Counted from the first letter of the stretch, positions 1 to 12,177 are shown. The stretch is 64,000 bases of DNA from Monodelphis domestica (GCF_027887165.1 NC_077234.1:189263319-189327318); one strand, 5' to 3'. The notes: generated by a model from the letters alone, not told the origin. A program made the numbers and translations.

Positions 1-2509
1 CATATATATTTTTTTCTTTTGTCAATTAGACATCAGATATAATAGACTGCAAAACCCAGCATACCAGAAAACAAAAAGTTCAGGTCTGATGCTTACAGTT
101 TAGAAATCAGCTACCTTTAGAAAATTCTAGGAGGTGGCAAAAACAGGGAAGTGCAATCAAGATATAAGATCTTTCACTGATTGTCATGTAAAATAAAGTT
201 TATTCTACATTGTTGCAGAACAGAATTATTATAAATGAAAGGAAGCCAGATTTCTGCTCAATAAAAGATTTTTTTTTAATGAAACAGGTTGCCTCCCTGC
301 TATTAAAACATGTTCAAAGAGAAACAGGGCAACCATTTATCAGTGATACGGAACCAAATCATAAGCCACTTGGGCAAGTCACATTCTCTTTTTAATAACC
401 CTTTGGGCCTCAATTTTAGTGTTAGCCATTAAGAAATGTGTTATATTGAAATTAAATTCCTGTTTAAGTAAGAAGTTGGACTAGGTAACTTCTAAGTTCC
501 TTTTAAACTCTAAGATTCTATGCTATTAAGGGAAATATTGAAATGACTGGACATTGCATACAAGTTGGATAATCAGGTGGGGCCACAAGGGTGTTAATAG
601 CATAAGTGAAGTAGGTGGTCAAATGGTTTTGGGTCACAATGAGGACAAAGAGAACAAGTTCCAATGGCTTAGGTGACTGATAACAGATAGGTAAGGAGCA
701 TATGTCCAGAGATAGTCAAAATTTAGAAAGGGATATGGTAAGTAACTGGACTCCCTTTGCATTGCAGGTAGTAGGAGTAAGAAGTGCTGAACAATAAAAC
801 CCCTTAATTATACTAGAAGGTGCAACATCTCAAAAATATGGTTATTTCTCTATAAAGTGCTGCCCCTAAGCCAAACTATGAAGCAGATGTCTCCCTTTCT
901 ATTCTCTTTTCTTCTATGACATCTTCCCCAAACTCCAGGGCCTTTACACTACACTCTTCTGGATATCCCAAAGCCTAGAACCCACAGAACCCTAACTTCT
1001 TGCGCACAGTTCTTTTCATATTCCCAAATTAAAATATTTTCCATTTGACCTATCAAAAAAACCTATCTCATGATGGTTAATTCCAGCTAGTTATTAGGAT
1101 ACATCTGATTAAAATTCCCATGACCAGAACTAAGCCACAAAGTAATGTTTCCAACCTTTCAAAAGCTAAATTTCAATAAGTGTTGTTTGAATATACTAAT
1201 AGATGCAAACTACTGCTTATGACCAAGAAGCTGAGAAAGCTAAAAAATTTAGTTTATAGCCTTAGTTAAATACTAAATGTGTATAAGGCATGACCTGTCC
1301 AAGCCCTTCCTTGTGCTGAACTCCCTTTATGAGACAACATTTGAAAGCTATAGATTGACACACAAAGCAAACAGCTTTGGAGTCAAAGGACTTCAGTTCA
1401 AACCTCATCTAAACATTCACTCGAACAATCTCCCGAAAGCCACTTAACCCACAGGGCCTCAGTTTCCTCATCATTAAACAAGAGGATTGAACCAGATAAT
1501 CTCTGTGACCTCTCTAAACCTCTTCCAAAGATCTGTTTTAATCTAAAATTAAGACCAACAACTGACAGCCCTTAGAGAAAGTTGGTTTAAAAAAAATTTT
1601 TTTTAAGTTTCAATGAGAGCTCTAAGAAAGGAAAATGGCATACATGTAAACATAAATACAGAGCATTCTGTATTATGCAGCTTTACTCTCCCAGCTTCTG
1701 AATTTCTCGGGCCATTTATAGTAGGCCTATCCTGGCTGTCTCATCAAGACTGTAAACTATTCAAGATCCATTTGGGCATCATGCGATCCCAGAGAACATC
1801 AAGGCTTCCAAAAGTGTACCCTCTTGTCCCCCACTTTTCTTCCTCCACCCCCTCCCCTCTTTTCTTTCTGAATCACTGCCCGTTTGCTGCCCGAACGCTG
1901 GAAAAGGAACCGGATCCACAGGCTTCTCGGGACCTGCGATAGAGGAGGCCGAGACGGAGCTTCCACGGCTCTCCTTGAACTCCCGGAGCCCCTTTCCTCT
2001 TTCTCCCGCTCTTCCCGGGAAAACCAACGGCCGCGGGTAAGCCTCACTGCCAGGGCCCGAGGGGGAAGCCTATGGGCTGGGAAGAGGGAAAGGAAGGGCG
2101 AGCGCGCGAGCCGCTGCCTCCACCTTCTCCCGGCCCCGAAGATAAACACTGACGTGGGAACGGGAGGCGCGAGAGGTCAGAGCGAGGGGGGGAGGGGTGA
2201 CAGCGGCCGCTTCCCCCTCGCCTCTCCCCGCTTCCCAGGCGGCACTCGCGCGCAGTCCCCAACTCCCTCCTTCCCTCTCCCGCCCACCCTCGTGTGCAGG
2301 CGCGCGCCACCCCGCCCCAGGCGCCGCGCGGCCGGCCGGCGGCTCAACGAAGCGCCGCGGAGAGTTAGGGGGATATGAGGGAAGGAGATGAAGGCGGCGG
2401 CCGTGAAACGAGGGTGGGGGTGGGGTGAAGGGGTCGGGAAACCCGGCGCCCGGCCCCTCAGGCTTAGAGATGGGCTGTCTCTCCCTCCACTCGCCAGATC
2501 GACGCTTAC
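1..2509 (-). other. RANBP2 intron 1 (partial) with old MIR-like fragments
   Basis: This lies downstream of the RANBP2 exon 1 donor in transcript direction. Plus-oriented MIR-like remnants are visible near 355-530 and 1370-1545, recognised from the 'caagtcac ... cctcagtttcctcat' core. I see no exon. From about 1890 the base composition changes into the CpG island. Confidence 0.6.
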
Positions 2510-2581
2510 CTCTCGAGGGGAGGGGGCGGAGCCCTGCACCGAGGCGATGTACCGCTCCACCTCGGCCTTGCTGCGCCTCAT
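2510..2581 (-). CDS. RANBP2: RANBP2 (Nup358) first coding exon, partial gene
   Basis: The minus strand reads 24 codons from an ATG at 2581, beginning MRRSKAEVERYIASVQGS, then a GTAAGC donor right after a GAG codon (phase 0). This matches the N-terminus of RANBP2, the giant nucleoporin of the cytoplasmic filaments of the nuclear pore. In that family the protein binds Ran through several Ran-binding domains and acts as a SUMO E3 ligase; those facts are family knowledge, since only the extreme N-terminus preceding the TPR region is here. The remaining exons would lie left of position 1. The exon lies in a CpG island, as expected for a housekeeping gene. RANBP2 follows LIMS1 on the same strand in human, which supports the call. 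Primate RGPD copies share this N-terminus but are lineage-specific, so RANBP2 itself is the better name. Confidence 0.92.
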
Positions 2582-2800
2582 CGCCCCAGTCACGCAGTCC
2601 GTGGGCTCTCCGGGAGTCCGGCTCTGGGAGCCCGGCAGCGTTCTCCCGACGTCTCCGGGCTGGTTGCGCCTAAAACTCAGTGACGTCGCCACCGTCGCCG
2701 GGGCCTAAACAGCGGGCTAACGCCTTCTGCGTGTTACGTCACTACTGTGCGCCGCGCCGTGACGGAGGCGATTCCGCCGGGGAATCCCGCCCCGAGGGAC
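2582..2800 (-). promoter_or_regulatory. RANBP2: RANBP2 5' UTR and core promoter with two CRE/ATF-like sites
   Basis: This is the sequence directly upstream of the RANBP2 ATG. It carries TGACGTCG at 2681-2688 and, read on the minus strand, TGACGTAA at 2734-2741. Both resemble CREB/ATF sites and are about 50 bp apart. No TATA box is evident, which fits a CpG-island promoter. The transcription start cannot be placed from sequence alone, so one or both sites could fall within the 5' UTR. Confidence 0.6.
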
Positions 2801-3324
2801 TGACTGACAACCGACTGCGCGTCGTGGGTGGGGTCTACAGAGAAGAGAACCGGGAAGGGTGGGAGGAAGGCCCGGTTCGTAGGACGTCCTTGGGCCTTAG
2901 GCTGCCGCGGGGCTGGGCACTGTTTGAGTTCTTGCCTCCCCTCCAGCCGTTCCTGGACTCTGCCCTACCCCAGCTGGCCTTGGATAGGGTGGCAGCTTCT
3001 TCAGGATGGACCCCACCCCCGACGAAGGGAATGCGAAAGTGTTTTTGAAAAAGTGAAAAGCCACGTGGAAATAAATGCAAAATGATTCTCATGTATAATG
3101 TTGCTTGCTTTCTCAAAGGTAGAGAATGTAGAACTAAGTTTTTAAAAAGTGTTTAAAAATTTTGTAATTGGGAAATATTTAACGAAATATATGTATATGT
3201 ATTTTTTAAAAAGAAAAATGCAAGGTGGTGGTGTCATCCATGTGACAGGACTTGTCTCAGTTCCACCTTCGTTCAGATTTGTCTTTAAATTATATATTAT
3301 TTTACTTAATCGTAGCTAGCATAT

Positions 3325-3470
3325 AAGAGCTTTAAAGTTTTTAAAGTACATATAGCAAATTTGATCCTCAAAACAAGCCTACAAGGTGGGTGCAGTTACT
3401 ATCCCCATGTTACAGGGGTGAAAACAGGCAAAAAAATGATGACCTTAAGGTCACAAAGCCAGTTAAGTGC
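3325..3470 (-). repeat. MIR-like remnant
   Basis: The 'actatccccatgttacag' and 'ggtcacaaagccagttaag' segments are the reverse of a MIR CORE region. Confidence 0.65.
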
Positions 3471-3536
3471 CTGTCAACATGGGATCTAGAAACTCCAAAC
3501 TTGTAGCCTAGAATAATGGACCCTAAGGTAAAGACA
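3471..3536 (+). repeat. Local repeat family, copy A (internally deleted)
   Basis: It starts TGTCAACATGGGATCTAGAA and ends CCCTAAGGTAAAGACA. It matches both ends of copies B and C but lacks about 125 bp in the middle. Confidence 0.75.
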
Positions 3537-3670
3537 AGTGACTCTTTAGGCAGAGTGTCAGTCTCCTAAACTGAAGGACCTGAGTTTGATCCTCCAAAGG
3601 AGGGTGTGATACAGTGGGAGAGGCTTCTAGAAAGTCACTTGGCTTGGGCTTGTCCCCACTTGACAGCGAT

Positions 3671-3860
3671 TGTCTTTACGTTAGGGTCTTTTATTCAGTC
3701 TGAAATTGCTAGCCTGAGATTCCCTTCAGGGTGGATTCTCACAGGAACAGGGAACAAGTACAAACTTTAGGGTCTCCAAATTACAAGCTAGTCCTAAAAC
3801 TTGGGGTTCATCAGATCTTACTAGGCTACAAGTTTGGAGTTTCTAAATTCCATGTTGACA
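3671..3860 (-). repeat. Local repeat family, copy B (inverted)
   Basis: Read on the minus strand it begins TGTCAACATGGAATTTAGAA, passes 'gatgaaccccaagtttta' and ends 'gaccctaacgtaaagaca'. It is inverted with respect to copies A and C. Copy A and copy B form a fold-back around 3537-3670. Confidence 0.75.
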
Positions 3861-3879
3861 TGCCTGAGGCCTACTTTGT

Positions 3880-5350
3880 TGGAGAGTATTCACCTGGAGG
3901 AATCCAATTTAAGGAGTGATTTGGGGAGATACTTTGTAGAGTTAATTAGCGGAAAGGATGCTATTCATTGTCATATTGACTACAAAGAAAGCCATGAGAG
4001 TTGACCCTGTATCTAAAATGCTTTGGAGAAGGAGAAGAGAATAATGTCAACCTGGAAAAACACAGAACCACCAAAGCAGTTCCAAAAAACATGTTTTTAA
4101 ATCAGGACAAGGGAGAGAATGCTCTTATGACCATCACACAGAATCATACACTCACATCACCACAGAGAGTCAAGCTCTGAGACTCTTAAGGAACAATGTC
4201 TGAGAAATAACTTCACAAATGGGAGTTTCCATCAAATTAAAAAACTTGGGGGTTCTATTTATACCTTAGGAAGTATAACCAAAGAGAAACAAGTGACAGC
4301 TAACATAAGGGCTTGGGAAAGGGGCTGTAGTCCAAGGCTAAGGTACCAAGGAGTGGCATAAATACAAAAAGATGAAACTAAGACCAAAAAAAGGTCTTTA
4401 AGACTACCTCTACCACTCCAATCCAAGGTGCTCAATGGGTGCTTGATAGCCTGTTGTTCAGTCTGGGACAAAGGGTCAGTCTGGAAATTTCTTGAAGGCA
4501 AATTCCCATGGAATATAGGTAAATTTGGAGTTTCTTAAACAAGGTTGTCAGTAACGATTTGTGAAGTACCTACTACATGTTGTGGGAGAAAAAAAGTTCC
4601 AAAATTGGTGGCAGGATCTCATCTGAAAAATGGAAGGCTCAAAACTCCAGTCCAGTGGTTTGAAAAGATTTTACTTAAAGAAGAGGTTTAAGGAACTGAA
4701 ATAGCCTAATAGCTGATGGAACAGCCTTGAGGCTGATGGAATGTCCCCTTTTTCCCCCTCCAAGGAGTAGCCCAATGGGTGGTTCAAGGTTTACATATTT
4801 TTGAGGGTCTGGGGGCTAATCACCTCCCATTCCAGGGAAATCTCCACCTTTTCCCAGAATAGCACATCCCTGGTTGTCACAGGCTGAAAACCCCCAAAAA
4901 TGGGCATTGAGAAGGTGGGTACAAATCCAGATAGAGGTGTGTTCTGGTCTAAGGCATCCTAGGTGAATTTAGGGACGCCAAAAAGGGAAAAGGAGGCTTG
5001 CACAGGTTTGAAGGATTCCCCTGGACTGCCAGAGTCCTTAGCTTGTATGTCCCCGTTGTCCCACCTGCCCTCATTTGTCAGTGTAGATGTCTCACTACCC
5101 TTCTGGAATGCCCTCATCAAACAAGAACATAAGGAAGATATACTACAGTAGATGACCCCTATAGATGATTAATAATGCCTCAAAGTTCTGAATTCAGATA
5201 AATATGGAACAGTAAAAGACCAGTACAGGTGATTAATAATAATACAGAATGGTTAACTGATAAATAATACAGATTTTTGGAGTTTATGCTTAACAAGTGC
5301 TATCTGGTTGTAAATACAAGATTTTAGAACATGAGGGTCCCACTTCTATC
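3880..5350. other. Unrecognised intergenic sequence between local repeat copies
   Basis: No gene, SINE or L1 recognised. Flanked by copies of the same local repeat, it may be a decayed larger element. Its open frames are short and resemble nothing I know. Confidence 0.4.
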
Positions 5351-5354
5351 ACCT

Positions 5355-5538
5355 GTGTCAACGTGGAATCTAGAAACCCCCAAACTTGTAGCATAGTAAG
5401 ATTTGATGAACCCCAAGTTTTAGGGTTAGTTTATAAGGGGAGACCCCAAGTTAATCACTGTTCCAGTGAGAGTTTGCCCCAAGGGAAGTTTCAGATTTAG
5501 CTAGTCTCTGGCTGAACAAAGACCCTAAGGTAAATGAT
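5355..5538 (+). repeat. Local repeat family, copy C
   Basis: It begins TGTCAACGTGGAATCTAGAA at 5357, shares 'gatgaaccccaagtttta' with copy B and ends 'gaccctaaggtaaatgatgg'. The family is unknown to me; TG ... CA ends would fit a very short LTR or a MITE. Confidence 0.75.
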
Positions 5539-6034
5539 GGGGCTAAGCAAATGCTAAATATCCTTTTATATTTGAAGTTTTCTCCATTGTATCAGGTCAG
5601 TTCCTAAAAAGACCAACACCAGGGCAGGGACTGTCCTTTTAGAGTCCATAGTAATTAGGTCACTCCCTGATACCCCAGCCTCTGGGGTAAGTCTCTTTTC
5701 CAAGCCTGCTTGTTGCCTGCCAGCTGGTTTGAACACTCCCATTTCCTTGTAACCATGATAATGTCAATCAGTCATATTTTCCTGTCCCTTGGTTTCCCAA
5801 AAAGTTCCCCAAATTCTTTTGTTCTTTGGAATTGTCCAATCTAGTGCAATTGGCTTTCCCAGGAGTCAGTGACCAGAGCAACCAGAGTCTCCAGGCTCTG
5901 TATGGCTGTGTAGGGTGCAGCTCTGTGTGGAGAGGCCTTGAGGAAAGCACTGAATCCCTTTCCTTGATTAAAGTATGGTTTTTCTGACTCTTTATCCCCA
6001 GTTTTTTCCCAGTTAACACCATCCACCTCCATCA

Positions 6035-6232
6035 CACTAAGCACTTTATAAATATTAACAACCCTGAGAGGTAAATGCTATTAGGTCCACTTTACACTTG
6101 AGGAAACTGAAGCGGACAGCAGTTGGTTGAGTTGTCAAGGGTCACAAAGCTATTAAGGGTCTGAATTTGGATTTGAACCCAAGATTCCTGATTCCTGGCC
6201 CAGTGCTCTATCTACTGTGCCACCTAGTTGCA
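6035..6232 (-). repeat. MIR/Ther-type SINE remnant
   Basis: It carries the 'acacttgaggaaactgaag' CORE and the 'ctctatctactgtgccacct' end. Confidence 0.7.
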
Positions 6233-6754
6233 CTAGGTAATATGTCTTACTGCCTATAAAAATAATTTCTACTAATCTAAATTTCTTACCCCTGGAGTAA
6301 TTTGTGGGGTTCATAATTCTCCACTAACCCTAGGTCCCCATCTTTCCTGAAATCTATAATTAAAATGAACATGTTTTTTAAAAGCCCATTACTATTTGAA
6401 CTGATGTTAATTCTAATCAGGATCAGGAGAGGACAGGAATTTTATCAGTGGAGAAATAAAGCTTGGAACAAGTTCAAGGGCATGAGAGGGAGAGGGGGAG
6501 GTCTTTATTTAATGCCTCATTGAGGTCCTCATATACCAGCAGTTACACTAAATTACACTAGTAATTTCCCTAAGATAGTAAATAAAGGATAGTGAATAAA
6601 GAGGAAGTCTAGATGATAGGGATTCACAGCTGTCTCTGACACACTGTCTATTAAAGCCCCAAGCAAGTCACTTAAACTCAGTACTCTAGTCCAGAGATAT
6701 CAAACACATAATCTACTGGTACAAAACTGAATAAAATGCATTTGGGAGATTTTT

Positions 6755-6942
6755 TTTTAAACCCTTACCTTCCGTCTTGGAGTCAATACTGTGTATTGGC
6801 TCCAAGGCAGAAGAGTGGTAAGGGCTAGGCAATGGGGGTCAAGTGACTTGCCCAGGGTCACAGGTGTCTGAGGCCATATTTGAACCCAGGACTTCCTGTC
6901 TATAGACCTGACTCTCAATCCATTGAGCTACCCAGCTGCCCC
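6755..6942 (-). mobile_element. tRNA-derived SINE (Mar1-like), perfect target-site duplication
   Basis: Reference copy of the main SINE of the window. Read on the minus strand the full type has a tRNA-like head (box A 'tagctcagtgg', box B 'ggttcaaatc'), a CORE segment ('ctgtgtgaccctgggcaagt') and a tail ending 'ggaaggtaagggttt'. CATTTGGGAGATTTTT flanks it at 6739-6754 and 6943-6958. Confidence 0.9.
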
Positions 6943-7219
6943 CATTTGGGAGATTTTTAACAAAAGAAACTAAAGTGCAACAAAACAGTATTATATTTTT
7001 TTAAACTGTCCATTCACAACCCACTGGATCCTTATGCTTTGATTAGTGACCCCACTTCAATTTCAATTTGATATTAATGATCTAGCCATCTCTCTAAACA
7101 ACAGGTCTTAATGTGGGGTTATTTTTAAAATAATTTTAAAATATTTTTAAATTTAAAAATAATTAAAATTATTTTAATATAATTTATTTCCCATATATTT
7201 TATGCCTTTAAAATCATGA

Positions 7220-7428
7220 CCCTGTAGGGGGCAGCTGGGGAACTCAATGGATTGAGAGCCAGGCCTAGAGACGGGAGGTCCTAGGTTCAAATCTAGTCTC
7301 AGACACTTCCCAGCTGTGTGACCCTGGGTAAGTCACTTGACCTCCATTGCCTAGCCCTTACCACTCTTCTGCCTTGGCTCCAAGACAGAAGGTAAGGGTT
7401 TAAAAAAATAAAATAAAATAAAATAAAA
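7220..7428 (+). mobile_element. Mar1-like SINE with target-site duplication
   Basis: Full-length copy ending in an (AAATA)n tail. TAAAATCATGA flanks it at 7209-7219 and 7429-7439. Confidence 0.9.
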
Positions 7429-8204
7429 TAAAATCATGATACTGAGAAGGGATCCACAGGCCTCATTAGAATGCCAAAGGGTTCCATGATTCAAGAACAC
7501 TTCATATAAAGGAAGAAGAGAAAAGATAAAGGCCTTGGGGAAAATAGTAAGCATGGTTTGAATGAAAATCCAGCAAAGGAGAATGAGAAGGAAGAATCAG
7601 ACAGGAGGAAATAAGGAAAGCCTGAAGAAAAGAGAGTATCCAGAGTGCCAAAGGCCCTGGAGGTCAAGAAGATTATTAGTTGGTTTTGTTTAGTTGCTTT
7701 TTCCATTTTGAAAGAGAAAATTCCTAGGGAGATTGGAGTAGGGGATGGCAGTCAGAAAATGGAATTCACTGGAAAGTGACAGTTATGTAAAAACAAAAAC
7801 ACTGATATAACTTTAAAATGTAAAAATAAAGTCCAGAGAGCCAGTAATATTGTAATGTAGAGACATTGGTAGATTTCCCAATGAAATTAGAAGTGGAAAA
7901 AAAATTATCTCTCTCATCATTATTACATGACATGGTTCTAGAACTGACAATGAGGCAAATTAAGGAAATAAGCTTTGGAAAAAAGGAGAAAAACTGAAAA
8001 TTTACTCAAAACACTAAAGACATTTTTTAATAGACTTCAGCAAAGTAGCAAGTTCTAAAATATCAATAATAAAATACATATTAACAACAAAAATCACCAG
8101 TATTTGGATATTCCTAAGAAACCCAGAAAGATGAGAGAAAAACAAAAACATAATTTAAAATAACAAAATCTATTAAATATCTGAGACAACCTACCAAAAC
8201 ACAC

Positions 8205-8410
8205 AGAATCTATGTAGTGGAGAGACAATTGGACTTCGAGTACAGAAAAACTAGGTTCAAATTAGGGAAAAGGCCCCAAAATCTCTTATATTTCAACTTC
8301 TTCATCACTCATATGAGAATAATAGCTGCAATGCCTATCTTACAGGGTTTTAGTATAGTACTGTGTAGTATGATACTTTTAAATAGTCCATAAATAGTTA
8401 TTGCTAGTAT
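8205..8410 (+). repeat. MIR-like remnant
   Basis: Plus-oriented and weak, recognised from 'ctaggttcaaatta' and the later 'tatcttacagggttttag' segment. Confidence 0.5.
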
Positions 8411-8429
8411 TATTAGCTATAAAACTATT

Positions 8430-8643
8430 CATTTTTGTTCAGTGAATTCTGACTCTATGTGACCCCATCTGAAGTTTTCTTAGCAAAGATACTGGAGTGG
8501 TTCGCTATTTCCTTCTCCAGCTTATTTGACAGATGAGGAAACTGAGACAAACAGGACTTGCCCAGCTAGTAAGTGTCTGAGGCCAGATTTGAACTCGGGA
8601 AGACTCCAGGTCAGTGCTCTATTCACTGTGCCACCTGGGTGCC
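8430..8643 (-). mobile_element. Second CORE-SINE type ('ggggttttcttggcaaag' family)
   Basis: Reference copy of the second SINE type. Minus-strand landmarks are a 'gactctatgtgacccca' segment, the 'ttcttagcaaagatactgga' segment, the CORE ('gatgaggaaactgag') and the 'ccactgtgccacctgg' end. Confidence 0.8.
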
Positions 8644-9496
8644 CTCTAAAACACTAGTTATGAAAATAAAGACCTAAACAATTGGGTTAACAGTCAATGT
8701 TTCGTGCTTCCAGAAAGCTGGCCCAGGTTCAGGGCGTTTTATGAGTCAGCAGTTATTCAGAACCCTAGAGCTCACAAGCCCCCACCAATGTATTTTTTTT
8801 TTATTGGACCAATTAAAGGACACGCTTCAAAACAAAAGCTATTAACTCAAACAGCGCCACAAAATAAATGAAAAACGAAAGGTTCTTCCACACCTCCCCA
8901 TACAGTCAGTAGAGATGGAGGCACGTACATGGTGGCCTGGTGTAATGAGCAAAACATGAAATGATCAAAGAAACAAAGGTTTGATCTGAGTCTGTTGACT
9001 TATTGGGCAATTCATGCCTAACAAATCAGAACCAAGCCCCTTCCTCAGGTAGGGTCAGTCTCCAAATTCAGAGGGAGACAGACTTTTCTACGTTAAAAAT
9101 AATCAAATAAGGCTAATTAATTAATGGTAACAGTACCATGTTAGGTCATCTGATTTTTAATGGGCTGAGAAATAGACTGCCCACAGTAGGAGAGGGAGAG
9201 GGAATAGGTGAAATTCCTTGGATTCAGGAAAAAAAACTGTCTGGCTTCTCCCCAAGTATCTGTGAACAATCAAAGGAACGTGGAAATAATTGTTGATTGA
9301 TCAGTGTGGGGCCAGTTTTCAGTCCTATAAATTGCTCGAGATGTGCAATGATGAGATCAGCTTTAGTCTGACTCATTTCTGGTCAATATAACCTAGGTCC
9401 TTGGTTAGGATCTCTAAAGAGCAGGCACAGGTGTCCAGTTTCTCAGCAGCCAAGGGCTAGGTTCAAACAATGCAATAAGGGTTTCCCAGTTCCCAT

Positions 9497-9606
9497 AAAC
9501 AAAATAAACAAACAAACAAAGGAATGAATGAATGAATAAACAAACAAACAAATAACCAAATGAATGAATGAATGAATGAATGAATGAATGAATGAATGAA
9601 TGAATG
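9497..9606. repeat. Microsatellite, (AAAC)n then (ATGA)n
   Basis: An AAAC/AAAT-type run is followed by about 12 ATGA units at 9560-9606. Confidence 0.95.
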
Positions 9607-10734
9607 ATTCTCACAAGTCAGAATTTGGACTCAACCCATAATTGAATAGAAAGGGAACTAAACTAGCTCCAGAATGGAGTCACAAGATGGAGTCAGTGTG
9701 GTTCACTCGATTCCCACGATGGATGAACCATTTGTTGTTCTAATCCCCCTGAATTTCTCCACAGTGGAGGGGGGAATTTACATTTCTAATACTGCAGAAC
9801 CACCAATATCCTCCGGTCCATACTTTGGGTGAGCCGCTTTCTCGGCTAGGCTGACATCTCTGCTGCCCCCTCCTTAAAGCCACATCCTCCCTCAGTTCTC
9901 AGCTTCATCTCAGCTGGTTCCTAGGGTTGTCAGCCGCTCTCTGCCATCTATTGGTTCGCAGTTACGTTGCATCCTCTTCCAGGCTAGGAGAAGGCTCTTA
10001 TTTATTCTTCTAGTCTGCAGCCCCAAAGCCAGAAGTCCTTAGATTTAGATTGCCTTTTTTTTTCATTCCATTTCTCCAGAACACTTAATTGAATTAGGAT
10101 CCAAATTTAGTCGCTAACATATATTTATTCCCTTTAAAATCAGCCCAGGCACCTGATACCGTAGTCCTTTATAAAAACATAGCGTGTGTTTAAAAATAAA
10201 TAAATAATGGAAAATCAAATCATCCCAGGGATTTCACATTGCAAACCACAAAGGAGCAGCACCTCCCACAATATTCCTTTTAGGCATGCAAATCAACACA
10301 AGAGCAAGCCTGAAAAAGCCAGATGGAGGAGGGATCTGTTTCTTTCTCTCTATTTCCAAAATCAACTAAAACCTTTGTTTTCCTTCCATAAAAAATAAAG
10401 CTTTTGCAAAAATAACATCATGGCAACTAGAATTTGAATAGACTGGGGGTGGGGTGGGGTGAATCTTTGCTTTAAGCATCTCTAATGAAAATCTGATATT
10501 TTAAAAAATCTGTAGGAAAAAACACAAATCTGTAAGAGCCATTCTCAAGCAGATAAAAATAGCTGATAAAGGATATACACGAACAACTTAAAAGTGAAGG
10601 TTGATTGAGCCAATTAAGCAATCACCCTCACCCCACTTAAAATAACTCAGAGTGCTGGCACTCTACTGGGCTGCCTAGCTGCCCCAGCTTTCATTTTCAC
10701 GAGCTACCCACTTGCTTGGGATTTTCTCCCTCTT
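9607..10734. other. Unrecognised intergenic stretch
   Basis: No gene. 9650-10000 is slightly more GC-rich than its surroundings and contains 'caagatggagtcagtgtgg'. I cannot assign it to a repeat family. Confidence 0.4.
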
Positions 10735-10911
10735 CATCCCTATCTCCTGGCTTTCATTCAGTCTCAAAATCTCACCTTCTGGAGGAAGCCTTTCCCAATT
10801 CCCCATTAATGTTTGTGTTTTTTCTCTGAGGTTATCTTCAACTTGTCCTGTAAATGACTTTTGGGGCAGTTGTTTCCTCTATTAAACTGTGAAGTACTTG
10901 AAGACAAAGAC
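10735..10911 (+). repeat. L2 3' end remnant
   Basis: It has 'ttctggaggaagcctttccc' and the 'ctattaaactgtgaagtact' segment, the usual L2 3' tail order. A Mar1-like SINE follows immediately. Confidence 0.6.
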
Positions 10912-11100
10912 TATGGGGGACAGCTAAGTGGCTTAGTGGATTGAAAGCCAGGCTCAGGTTCCAATGTGACCTTGGACACTTCCAAGCTGTGTGACCCTGG
11001 GCAAGTCACTTACCCCCCATTGCCCAACCCTTACTGCTCTTCTGCCTTGGAGCCAATACACAGTATTGATTCTAAGATGGAAAGTAAAGGTTTAAAAAAG
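10912..11100 (+). mobile_element. Mar1-like SINE
   Basis: Head, CORE and tail are recognisable, with a small deletion in the head between box A and box B. Confidence 0.85.
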
Positions 11101-11194
11101 CTCTTCCTTTCCACCACCTACATGCCAAGGGACACGTGAAAATAAAAGCTAGTTCTTAGCTATTAAGTGTTAACATATTAGTTGTATGATATCT

Positions 11195-11460
11195 TTAAAA
11201 TGAAATAATATACTTGCATATTATAATAATATAGTATATATTATATTTATAATTGTGGCATCACTGAACATATTAGATATAATATAATTATAATATATAA
11301 GAAATTCTAGGATCTATAAACAAAGATATATTATATCTATGATTTCATTATACTATTCAATTCATAATTATATGTAATTCATAATTATATAATTAATATA
11401 TAATAATATAATATATAATTAATATAGAGCTTTATTAATCATTACTAGCTATTAATAATA
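11195..11460. repeat. AT-rich low-complexity stretch
   Basis: Almost entirely A and T, with overlapping 'tataat' and 'attaat' runs. No gene. Confidence 0.8.
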
Positions 11461-11464
11461 ACAA

Positions 11465-11716
11465 TAGTAACTAACATTTATATAATGCCTACTATGTACT
11501 GGGCACTGGGTTAAGTGCTTTACAAATTATCTCAGATCATCATACAGCCATCCTAAGAAGTGGATGCTATTATTCTCCTCGTTTTGTAATTGAGGAAACT
11601 GAGGCAAACAGGTTAAGTGACTTGTTCATGGTCACACAGCTAGCAAGTGGCAGGACATGTTTGAATTCAGATTTTCCTGACTCCAGGTTCCTGGGCCACT
11701 CAGCTACCTGATGATC
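11465..11716 (-). repeat. MIR/Ther-type SINE remnant
   Basis: Well-preserved minus copy, from 'ctatgtactgggcactggg' through 'gaggaaactgaggcaaac' to 'tgggccactcagctac'. Confidence 0.75.
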
Positions 11717-11941
11717 CAGCAAGAGCAAGAGTCAATTATTAATAAGAAGAATTGAAAGAAATGTGTAAAACCTTGGTCTTCATAATCGAATAAGGAAAGC
11801 AGATCCACTATAACAATATCCTGAGGAATTACAACTATATAAAACAGGAGAATGAAAAGGAAACAAAACTCATATTAAACCAAAATGGACATTATTACTC
11901 TTGATTTGTTGAAAGTTAAAGGTTATATATACCCTTTTCTT

Positions 11942-12155
11942 TTTTTAATTTCTTTTATTTATTTTTTAAACCCTTACCTTCGTCTTGGAATCAATACTGT
12001 GTATTGGTTCCAAGGCAGAAGAGTAGTAAAGGCTAGGCAGTGGGGGTCAAGTGACTTGCCCAGGGTCACACAGCTGGGCTTGAGGTCAGATTTGAACCTG
12101 GGACCTCCCATCTCTAGACCTGACTCTCAATCCACTGAGCCACCCAGATGTCCCC
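11942..12155 (-). mobile_element. Mar1-like SINE with target-site duplication
   Basis: ATACCCTTTTCTT flanks it at 11929-11941 and 12156-12168. Confidence 0.9.
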
Positions 12156-12177
12156 ATACCCTTTTCTTAATATTAAA

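Larger units (their letters stand above)
1890..2900. promoter_or_regulatory. CpG island covering the RANBP2 promoter and first exon
   Basis: This interval is strongly GC-rich with frequent CG dinucleotides, in sharp contrast to the AT-rich flanks. It spans the RANBP2 start codon. Many long overlapping reading frames on both strands here are by-products of the base composition. The limits are judged by eye. Confidence 0.85.

Noticed and set aside
1779..2692. Several long overlapping reading frames on both strands, including an open extension upstream of the RANBP2 ATG
   Set aside because: They are a by-product of the GC-rich CpG island. The upstream in-frame extension of RANBP2 begins with GTG rather than ATG, and the conserved protein starts at MRRSK.
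9414..9614. Reading frame with repeated HSFI units
   Set aside because: It is a translation of the ATGA microsatellite, not a gene.
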